In this document: piece by piece, positions 24,401 through 36,400 of the stretch
Position numbering within the stretch: the first letter of the stretch is position 1
Layout: each line of letters starts with the position of its first letter
Assembly: GCA_947623455.1 (NCBI GenBank)
Contig: OX392545.1
Coordinates: forward strand, 23,361,501 to 23,425,500
Direction of reading: 5' to 3'
DNA: 64,000 nucleotides
DNA from: Mimachlamys varia
Lineage: Eukaryota; Mollusca; Bivalvia; Pectinida; Pectinidae
Notes under the pieces: generated by a model
What the model was told of the DNA's origin: nothing
Database searches by the model: none
Seen by the model: only the letters and a program-made list of their open reading frames with translations
Program-made: the position numbers and the translations under genes

Positions 24401-27400
24401 CTCAAACAATGCCCTTTCTCCTCCAAATAAATACATTAAACTCAAATGGGCACTTTACCAGCATGGTAAATCAATTCAGATGATTAAATAAAGAAGTCGG
24501 GACTGATCCTTTTACAAACTGTATGAAAATTTAGTTTTATAAAGTTTGATTTTGTATATAAAATATATGTTATTTATTACTTGTTTCAGATGAGAAAGTT
24601 ATATTGAAGAATGTGTCTGGCGAGTTCAATGCTGGGAACCTGACGGCCATCATGGGTCCCTCAGGAGCTGGGAAATCATCGCTAATGAACATACTAGCCG
24701 GGTACAGGTACATATTCTGATTATGGAGAGCCAAGTTTTAAATTAAAATTTTGATCCGAAAGCACACAAATGTAATTTCTTTTAACATGAAATGGATAAA
24801 CATTAGCGTAGTTTTATTGTCATTATAATGGACAGTAGGGATTGGTCACAAGGTTTTCCAACTCTCTTTATTAATACATGGAATAAATACATAATGGACA
24901 GCAGTAAATTCACAGTTATCAATCAAAATATTATATACAGTGGACCCGCGATAGTTCGGGCGCCAATACTCCGGAAATCTCAGAATCTGGAAGGATATGC
25001 ATGGAAACGGATTTCTGTTACGTTATTTGTACTAACCAGTGCAAAATTTGGTAGTCCGGAAAACTCTTAATCCGGATGCGTTGGGGTGGGAACGGATCGA
25101 AGGTGTCTGGATTATTGAGGGTTCACTGTATAGTAGAGGCAGAGAAGCAAAGGAAAGCTGGCAGATGACGGGAAGAAAGAGATATTGTCATTCCTATATA
25201 ACAGTTCACATTAGAGCTGGGTACAGTTAAATAAATAGCACTATCAGTATACTAAGGTTTTTAGGACATTAGCACAATATATGCCACAGTTTACCATCAT
25301 AATTGAATATTTCAGTTAGTTAAATATATATATATATGTAAAAGATCTCTTGCTATATTTTGTAATGACGCCAAAAAAGGCGCCTGTCAAAATATTCTTG
25401 TTGTGTTGCCATCTAGCTTTGTTTTAGTAGATCTTTGTCTGTGCTAGTTGATCAGCAAAAGCGTAGGATATAATAAGAAAACCATGTTGGAATTCAATTT
25501 GATCTCTGGAACAATTTTAAATGAATTTCTGAAAGTTCCCAAAACCGATCTAGGACTTTGTACTGCGGTAGCTACTGTCACAACTTGCTACTGCGGTATA
25601 CATATCTGTAATACCGCCCACCTGTAATAAACATTCAGTTTTACTTGTGTTATGCAGAGTCACATTTAGCATGTTCCAAACAACAGCATAAATTTGTATC
25701 AACAAGGGTTTGTCTTGTAAAACTATTTTAGAACCGACAATATTAACTGGTTCGATTTATGGAGTAAGACATAATGTGAGAAAATATTTCCAAAACTTAC
25801 CTACTGGTTTATAAGGGAGAATAAAACAAAAGATTAATTCAGTTTGTTAATTATGAATGTGGTATTACCTAATATATATATATGCTTGTTAATACAACAG
25901 GACAAAGAACATCACAGGACAAATCCTTGTAAATGGTCATGACCGTGACTTGCGTCGCTTCCGTAAGAACTCGTGTTACATCATGCAGGATGACCACCTC
26001 CTGCCCCATCTCAGTGTGGAGGAAGCCATGATGTGTTCCGCTCACCTTAAACTTGCCGAGAAAATGTCACTTGCAGAGAAAGAGGGACTGGTTTGTACAC
26101 GGTTTTTTTCAAGTCTAATTTGAACTTGGTCCATGTTGGCCGAATGGGAAATGTTCATTCTTTCATTCTTTATTAGTCAAAAGCCTCAATATGTGAGTCA
26201 AACGAGGTCCAATGTTTGGTACAAAACACTTCCAATTAGAACTTGGAGGTAACAAGGTTTAACTATTATATGAACAAGAGCTGCCTGATAAAGATATTTC
26301 TAGACATTTACCTAAAGGCATTGAGGCGAGGTTCTGATCAACTAGGTTTTTGCATCTTTTAGGTTGATGAGATTCTGGAGGCGCTTGGTCTGATGGCAAC
26401 AAAGAAGACACGGACAATCAAATTATCAGGTGGTCAGCGGAAACGTTTGTCAATCGCGTTGGAACTCGTCAACAATCCTCCAATCATGTTCTTTGATGAG
26501 CCCACCAGGTAATATTCTTTTACTGGTTCTTATAAGGGTAGTTGTTGAACATTTGTTGCTGAAAACGTGTTAGCTGTGTTGTTCATTCAAGGCCAAAATG
26601 TGTAAATTTTTTAAAGATTCAGTGGATGCATTATTTCTGAGAATAAATTTATTTATCCATCCTTCTGGTATTCTCCTAAACCAATCAAATTAGATATTGA
26701 AACTGAATGTGCGATTCAAAATTAATTGAAGGATTTAAATGCAATCTTATTAAAATGCAGATCCTTATTCTCACTCTGTTACAAGCTTTTTCACCCCAAA
26801 ACATTCACATTCCAGATTCTAGAAATTGGCTAATGTAAAAAGTCACCAACACCTGACCTCATATAGGATTTTGATGTAACAGAGTGAGAATAAGAATATC
26901 TGCAGTTTAATCAGAATGAATTTTGACTAACTTGATCAAAATGAAATTGAAATTGATTCATAATTTAAATTCTTGATGTACACATTAATGATTTGAGCCT
27001 GTGTTATCTTACAGTGGCCTGGACAGTGCCTCGTGTTTCCAGTGTGTGTCTGTATTGAAGGCCCTGGCTGGCGGGGGACGCACCATCGTATGTACCATAC
27101 ATCAACCCAGCGCCAAACTGTTTGAAATGTTTGATTATGTAAGTACTGAATGTGTCTTGAAATAGGAAAAGTAACTGTAAGATATTGAAGGTTTACTTAA
27201 TACACCAACAAATTTATGTATAAAATCATGTATTTCATTGATCGTATATACAGGGAAACCATACAGAATGTCATTCCATACTTCCGGTCTCAGTGTTAAT
27301 GTTTTATGTTGTAGCCATACATGTTAGGGGGAGGTAACTGTATATACAGGGGAACCATACAGATTGTCATTCCATACTTCCGGTCCCAGTGTCAATGTTT

Positions 27401-30400
27401 TATGTTGTACATGTTAGGGGAAGGTAACTGTATATACAGGGGAACCATACAGAATGTCATTCCATACTTCCGGTCTCAGTGTCAATGTTTAATATTTTAG
27501 TTGTACATGTTAGGGGAAGGTAACTGTATATACAGAGGAACCATACAGAATGTCATTCCATACTTCCGGTCTCAGTGTCCATGTTTTATGTTGTAGTTGT
27601 ACATGTTAGGGGAAGGTAACTGTATATACAGGGGAACCATACAGAATGTCATTCCATACTTCCGGTCTCAGTGTCAATGTTTTGTGTTGCACATGTTAGG
27701 GAATGGTAACTGTATATATACAAGGAAACCATACAGAATGTCATTTCATACTTCTGGTCTCAGTGTCAATGTTTTATGTTGTAGTTGTACATGTTAGGGG
27801 AAGGTAACTGTATATAGAGGGGAACCATACAGAATGTCATTCCATACTTCCGGTCTCAGTGTCAATATTTTATGTTGTACATGTTAGGGAATGGTAACTG
27901 TATATACAAGGAAACCATACAGAATGTCATTTCATACTTCTGGTCTCAGTGTCAATGTTTTATGTTGTAGTTGTACATGTTAGGGGAAGGTAACTGTATA
28001 TACAGGGGAACCATACAGAATGTCATTCCATACTTCCGGTCCCAGGGCTGTGTCTGCCCTCCCTACCACAACCCAGCAGACTTCGGTAAGTACAGTTAAA
28101 AAGAGATAAACACTCTCCAATTCAATAATAATAATTAAGAATAATTTGAAGTTCTTATAAACAGCTTTACTCAAACTAGCTCTTATGTGTCATATTGCAG
28201 TTCACAATTTTTTTATCCGTGGATATAGGGCTTTATCAACCGGCCATTATCGTTCTCGACTCTCTGAGGAGCATATAGCCTGTGCTGCCATTTCGGCACT
28301 CGCAGCTAGCATTCTACAATTTCTAGCACTATCCAACCATGTACTCATTTACAGCTAAGTAGATTGGAAAAAGTGGAGTAAAGTATCTTGTTAAAAGATA
28401 TAAAAGAGTGATATGACACAAACTCACAACCCTTCTGTCAGGAGCCCAGCGTACTGCTGCTAGGCAACCATGCCTTCTTATAAAGACATGACGTTTTGTT
28501 CTTGGAAAAAGTATCTTAAAAATAACTGATGTACATGTTTTATACTGATGTTGTAAAGTTCTAAAATACAGGTTTTTAGGATAAAGACCTTTTGTGTTTT
28601 ACCACAGTATCTGTATCAAGTTATCTTCGATAAAGATCCTTTATTATACAAATTAATTACCCCGTCTAAACCTTAATTAGATTTAACACAATTATTATCT
28701 CATGGCCATCTCTACTTTCAGTGATGGAAATCGCTGCAGGAGAATGCGGAGATGATAAAGTGGTACAGCTAATTATGGCTGTAAAAAACGGAAAATGTGA
28801 GGAGCTGGCTCTCCAGGACAAGGTCAAGGCCATAAAGGAGGGGCTGGAGGAGGGGTCAGAGGTCAAGGACCACAGTAATGGTGTAGCCAATGGCATGGCA
28901 ACAAAAAACGTCGATGATGAGGAATCCTGTATGAATAACCTTGATGAAAAACACAAACTGATGAAATGTAACGGAACGACAAATGGACATGTGCCAAACA
29001 TGGCTGTCAACAAATTACAAAATGGTGACGTCAAGAGACTGCCACAGGTTGGTCATGTCCAGGGTGTGTTAGTCCAAACCTTGCTAGCTATAACAGTGAT
29101 CATTTCTACAGTCACCAAAACTTGATATTGCATGCACTTACAAAAACATGCCATAAAATTTGAATTGGTTAGAACATATACTGTATAGAGGGAAATTTTA
29201 GTGATCATAAAATTTGGCGATTAGGTCATAAAAACTGAAAGTTAAATTCTGGCGGGTTTTAATTTGGCTTTGAGCATATACATTTCTACCAGTATATATA
29301 GATACGTATGTTATGTGCATACATCCTATCCATGTTGATTAAGTTGTTGTGTATTATACCAACAATACTCACCACTCGTTACTCTTGAGAGTTATCGGAG
29401 CAACAGGAGTTGACGGTTGGTCGGGAAACAACTGATGAAAGTGAAATTTTCGCGTCATTTTAATTGGCAGTGTTTAAATTTGACGGATTGAATTTTGCGA
29501 TCAATATATGAACCCGCGAAATCGCCAGATTAAAGCCCCGCTAAATTTTCCTGCTATACAGGATTATAAAATATGACAAGGATGTTTTGTGTTGTGTTGT
29601 AATAACAAAAAAACAAAAATATGGTTAACCTAAGAAAAAATGTTGTTTACATGCTTTCAGACAGCCATAATTATATAAAAGCAAGCTGTACTTCAAGAAT
29701 CAGTGCTGTGGCCCACAGAGAAAATTTTCCTTTAAGATACATATGATATTTGGGTGGCTGAAAAATATTCATTATGCAAGTATTTCTAAGTTCACATTGT
29801 GAATATCACATGTACTGATTTTCTACCATGATATGACTTGGCATATGGTTGGCTCTAATGTGCAGCACAGAAACTTTGTATACATCGTTTCCAAGATACT
29901 TTTTCTCTCCGGATTAACCAGGCTTTAGATACGCTTGTCACATAATAGGGGAGCATTGTACCTCCGGTGTACCGCCAAAGCATCAGTAGCACTAAAACAA
30001 TAAAAAAGAGCTGCTATGAGTTTCCAAACGTCATGTCTATCTACATGGTACTGGTCAGTAGAAATCACTTTGTTGGAGCATCCTTATTTTCGGCCATTTT
30101 TGTCCTATTTTACTGACATTTTACTCAGGGTTCTCATTAAAAGCCGGTTGCCGGCAGAAGTAGCCTGTTATTCACCAACTTTGAACCGGCTATTTTTCAG
30201 AATTTTATATATGTCAACATTACAGAATGAGAAAATTCAACCAGCTGTTCTTTCGAAGTCAAACAATTATTGCAGAACTTAGTGAGAATATTGTTACTCC
30301 AACCAAATTGAATAACTACCAATTTACCATTATACCGGAAGTATACACGCCCCCCTGAATGTACCATGTGACTGCCAAATCATGTGACATTTATTCCGGA

Positions 30401-33400
30401 AAGTTGTATCTCGGAGACAGCGTATTGGATTGTATGATATGTATATGCTGATGTGTTATAGGGAGATATAGACAGTACGGTTAGGATTGTATGATATGTA
30501 TATGCCGATATGTTATAGGATGGTGATGGGAAGGAGATCCTGACGTTTGCCACCAGCAGTTTCACACAGTTCCGTATCCTCTTCATCAGAACATTCATGT
30601 CAATCATGAGAGACACAGTGAGTATTATACAGATCAGTTTATTACGTGTGATTATGTTTTGAAAGACTGGTTTTGCAATGTTCTGAATTCAGAAGAAATT
30701 TCAAGCATATGCTACGTAATTTCGGAACATTTTCTTCAGGTTGGTCTTGTCATTTGATGACTGAATTGTATTGACACCTTCGACCAATGTGAAGCGTACT
30801 AGTACTGATGTATATAGTGTACTAGGTGGTACATGAACCATACAACTATTTTACCGTCTCGTAACCTTCATACATCAGTACTGTCGAGCTCAAATTCATA
30901 CTAGTCATTATTCTGATGAATAGCATATTGATTGTGTTATATTACTTCTATTCTGTGTGCTACAGAATGAATCTTAATGTGACATATCAATCTTCTCTGC
31001 AAAAGATATCTTACATCTCAGTGATAATATATACTTAGCTAATTGGTGATTTATTAAAAATATCCACAAGACCCCATAACTCATTGAAATATATACAACT
31101 GTATATGTATAAGAACAGATTGTGATAATTAAGCGACATTTAAAACTCACTGTGCGATAAATGATTATTAATTTGATAATTAAGCGACATTTAAAACTCA
31201 CTGTGTGATAAATGATTATTAATTTGATAATTAAGCGACATTTAAAACTCACTGTGCGATAAATGATTATTAATTTGATAATTAAGCGACATTTAAAACT
31301 CACTGTGTGATAAATGATTATTAATTTGATAGTTTAGATTCTTAAAACAAGAGATATATATATATGATATTTGTGAGTTACAGATATCAATAGTAAGGTA
31401 GTGTATTTCAGTATCAGAAGAATGTGCAAGTGGTTTATCTTAATTGGTTACCATCAATAATACTAGCAGACTGAGAAATTTGATTCTTTTCAAAATTAAT
31501 TTTCAGAAAATAATATTTATCTAGATCTTCTAGAAGCAAAAAACTGTTGATAATTTGTGAACTTTGATATCTGAAAGTTGGTAAGACCAGGAAAAACTTC
31601 CAGATATCCTAGTATTTGAGTAAATAGAGTTAAAATGTTTAGTAAAAAATTTTGCAGTGACCATCAAAATACTTAAATTAATTGGAGTCTTGGAGTCATA
31701 AACAGGACTCCGAAAATATCATAATTTGTTACTCTAAATGCCTATATCTAGATGTGTTTTATTCTGTAGACCCTGACGAGACTACGACTTATATCTCACC
31801 TGAGTGTAGGTATCATGATTGGTCTGCTGTACCTGGGCATCGGTAACGAGGCCAGCAAGGTGCTCAACAATGCCAGCTTCCTCTTCTTCTGTCTGCTGTT
31901 TGTTATGTTTGCTGCCCTCATGCCTACAGTGATGACCTGTAAGTTATATCTCTCTGTCCTCAATCCTCGATATCTCAATATCCTACAATCTCTACACCCC
32001 TGGAATCATCCTCGATATCCAGGGGTTACACTCACCTACGCTCTCTACACCCCTGGAATCATCCTCGATATCCAGGGGTAACACTCACCTACGCTCTCTA
32101 CACCCCTGGAATCATCCTCGATATCTAGGGGTAACACTCACCTACACTCTCTACACCCCTGGAATCATCCTCGATATCCAAGGGTTACACACACTTACAC
32201 TCTCATGATTCCAGGAAAGTAGAGAGTGTAGGTGAGTGTAACCCCCGGATATTGAGGATGATTCTAGGGGTGTAGAGAGTGTAGGTGAGTGTAACCCCTG
32301 CATATCGGGGTGTAGAGAGTGTAGGTGAGTGTAACCCCTGGCTATCAATGATGGTACCAGGGGTGTAGAGAGTGTAGGTGAGTGTAACCCCTGGCTATCA
32401 ATGATGGTACCAGGGGTGTAGAGAGTGTAGGTGAGTGTAACCCCTGGATATCAAGGATGATTCCAGGGGTGTAGAGAGTGTAGGTGATCCTGTAAGGGGT
32501 CGTTTGATTGGCTAAAGAAATGAAAACTTAAAAGCGGTCGAGTACAAATTGTATGAATCCATAATTGAAACATAACACATAAATATTTTACTAGTTGGTC
32601 TGTATGAACCTGTATTATTTAAGGATTAACTTGAATCTACTTTTTATGTTATGGGGGTATAATACAACAAGAGGCCCAACGGGCCTTAACGGTCATCTGA
32701 CTATCAATTGTAAAATCACTATGAAAATACGTGTAGTCATTAAATCAAGTTATAATATGCCTGTATAGATTGCCAAGTTCAAGATAGTGGCCTTCTTGGA
32801 TTTCTGATGGGCTTGAAAAATAACAAGACTTTGTTGGGACCATCTCAGGATATCATTTCTGGCAAGTTTCAGCTCAATTCCACTGGTAGAACTTGAGAAG
32901 TTTAAAATGTGTATTCAAAATGGCGGCTGTGGTGGCCATCTTGAATTTTGAACAAACCTAAAAATAACAACACTTAATCAGCATCATCTCAGAATCATTT
33001 CTGGCAAGTTTCAGCTTATTCCTAGTGAGTAAACTTGACAACAAACCCTTTTGGCCCCTGTGACCTTGAATGAATGTCAGGGTCATTTCTTTAAACAAAC
33101 TTGACACACCTTTATCCCAGCATGCCACAAGCCCAATATCACATCTCTGTGCCTTTTGGTTATTCAGAAAAAGTTGTTTTAAAGATTTTGACCATTTTGG
33201 CCCCTGTGACCTTGAATGAAGTTCAAGGTCATTTATTTGAACAAACTTGGTAGACCTTTATCCCAGCATGCCACAGGCCTAATATCAGGTCTCTGAGCCT
33301 TTTAGTTATTCAGAAGAAGTTGTTTAAAGATTATGACCGTTTTGGCCTCTGTGACCTTGAATGAAGGTCAAGGTCATTTCTTTGAACAAACTTGGTAGCC

Positions 33401-36400
33401 CTTTATCCCAGCATAACACAGGCCCAATATCAGGTCTCTGGGCCTTTTGGTTATTCAGAAGAAGTTGTTTAAAAAGATTTTGACCTTTTTGGCCCCTGTG
33501 ACCTTGAATGAAGGTCAAGGTCATTTCTTTGAACAAACTTGGTAGCCCTAAATCCCAGCATGCCACAGGCCCAATATCAGGTCTCTGGGCCTTTTGGTTA
33601 TTCAGAAGAAGTTGTTTAAAGATTATGACCGTTTTGGTCCCTGTGACCTTGAATGAAAGTCAAGATCATTTCTTTGAACAAACTTGGTAGCCCTTTATCC
33701 CAGCATGCCACAGGCCCAATATCAGGTCTCTGGGCCTTTTGGTTATTCAGAAGAAGTCGTTTAAAGATTATGACCGTTTTGGCCCCTGTGACCTTGAATG
33801 AAAGTCAAGGTCATTTCTTTGAACAAACTTGGTAGCCCTTTATCCCAGCATGCCACAGGCCCAATATTAGGTATCTGGGCCTTTTGGTTATTCAGAAGAA
33901 AATGTTTAAAGATTATGACCGTTTTGGCCCCAGTGACCTTGAATGAAAGTCAAGGTCATTTCTTTGAACAAACTTGGTAGCCCTTTATCCCAGCATGCCA
34001 CAGGCCCAATATTAGATCTCTGGGCCTTTTGGTTATTCAGAAGAAAATGTTTAAAGATTATGACCGTTTTGGCCCCAGTGACCTTGAATGAAAGTCAAGG
34101 TCATTTCTTTGAACAAACTTGGTAGTCCTTTATCCCAGCATGCCACAGGCCAAATATCAGGTCTCTGGGCCTTTTGGTTATTCAGAAGAAGTTGTTTAAA
34201 GATTATGACCGTTTTGGCCCCTGTGACCTTGAATGAAAGTCAAGGTCATTTCTTTGAACAAACTTGGTAGCCCTTTATCTCAACATAACACAGGACCAAT
34301 ATCAGGTCTCTGGGCCTTTTGGTTATTCAGAAGAAGTTGTTTAAAAAGATTTTGACCTTTTCGGCCCCTGTGACCTTGAATGAAGGTCAAGGTCATTTGT
34401 TTGAACAAACTTGGTACCCCTTCATCCCAGCATAACACAGGCCCAATATCAGGTCTCTGGGCCTTTTGGTAATTCAGAAGAAGTCGTTCAAAGATTTTGA
34501 CCTTTTTGGCCCCTGTGACCTTGAATGAAGGTCAAGGTCATTTGTTTGAACAAACTTGGTAGCCCTTTATCCCAGCATGCCACAGGCCCAATATTAGGTC
34601 TCTGGGCCTTTTGGTTATTCAGAAGAAGTCGTTTAAAAATTATGACCGTTTTGTCCCCAGTGACCTTGAATGAAGGTCAAGGTCATTTCTTTGAACAAAC
34701 TTGGTAGCCCTTTATCTCAGCATAACACAGGACCAATATTAGGTATCTGGGCCTTTTGGTTGTTCAAAAGAAAATGTTTAAAGATTTTGACCTTTTTGGC
34801 CCCAGTGACCTTGAATGAAAGTCAAGGTCATTTCTTTGAACAAACTTGGTAGCCCTTTATCCCAGCATGCCACAGGCCCAATATTAGATCTCTGGGCCTT
34901 TTGGTTATTCAGAAGAAGTCGTTTAAAGATTATGACCGTTTTGGCCCCTGTGACCTTGAATGAAAGTCAAGGTCATTTCTTTGAGCAAACTTGGTAGTCC
35001 TTTATCCCAGCATGCCACAGGCCCAATATCAGGTCTCTGGGCCTTTTGGTTATTCAGAAGAAGTTGTTTAAAGATTATGACCGTTTTGGCCCCTGTGACC
35101 TTGAATGAAAGTCAAGGTCATTTCTTTGAACAAACTTGGTAGCCCTTTATCTCAACATAACACAGGACCAATATCAGGTCTCTGGGCCTTTTGGTTATTC
35201 AGAAGAAGTTGTTTAAAAAGATTTTGACCTTTTCGGCCCCTGTGACCTTGAATGAAGGTCAAGGTCATTTGTTTGAACAAACTTGGTACCCCTTCATCCC
35301 AGCATAACACAGGCCCAATATCAGGTCTCTGGGCCTTTTGGTAATTCAGAAGAAGTCGTTCAAAGATTTTGACCTTTTTGGCCCCTGTGACCTTGAATGA
35401 AGGTCAAGGTCATTTGTTTGAACAAACTTGGTAGCCCTTTATCCCAGCATGCCACAGGCCCAATATTAGGTCTCTGGGCCTTTTGGTTATTCAGAAGAAG
35501 TCGTTTAAAAATTATGACCGTTTTGTCCCCAGTGACCTTGAATGAAGGTCAAGGTCATTTCTTTGAACAAACTTGGTAGCCCTTTATCTCAGCATAACAC
35601 AGGACCAATATTAGGTATCTGGGCCTTTTGGTTGTTCAGAAGAAAATGTTTAAAGATTATGACCGTTTTGGCCCCAGTGACCTTGAATGAAAGTCAAGGT
35701 CATTTCTTTGAACAAACTTGGTAGCCCTTTATCCCAGCATGCCACAGGCCCAATATTAGATCTCTGGGCCTTTTGGTTATTCAGAAGAAGTCGTTTAAAG
35801 ATTATGACCATTTTGGCCCCTGTGACCTTGAATGAAAGTCAAGGTCATTTCTTTGAACAAACTTGGTAGCCCTTTATCCCAGCATGCCACAGGCCCAATA
35901 TTAGGTCTCTGGGCCTTTTGGTTATTCAGAAGAAAATGTTTAAAGATTATGACCGTTTTGGCCCCAGTGACCTTGAATGAAAGTCAAGGTCATTTCTTTG
36001 AACAAACTTGGTAGCCCTTTATCCCAGCATGCCACAGGCCCAATATTAGATCTCTGGGCCTTTTGGTTATTCAGAAGAAAATGTTTAAAGATTATGACCG
36101 TTTTGGCCCCAGTGACCTTGAATGAAAGTCAAGGTCATTTCTTTGAACAAACTTGGTAGTCCTTTATCCCAGCATGCCACAGGCCCAATATCAGGTCTCT
36201 GGGCCTTTTGGTTATTCAGAAGAAGTCGTTTAAAGATTATGACCGTTTTGGCCCCTGTGACCTTGAATGAAAGTCAAGGTCATTTCTTTGAACAAACTTG
36301 GTAGCCCTTTATCTCAACATAACACAGGCCCAATATCAGGTCTCTGGGCCTTTTGGTTATTCAGAAGAAGTTGTTTAAAAAGATTTTGACCTTTTCGGCC

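Noticed and set aside
28666..29034. 122-codon frame on the minus strand
   Set aside because: Antisense shadow of ABCG exon 7; Ser/Pro-rich, no homology recognised.
30974..31303. 109-codon minus-strand frame with repeated [14 protein letters not shown]
   Set aside because: Product of a 51-bp minisatellite.
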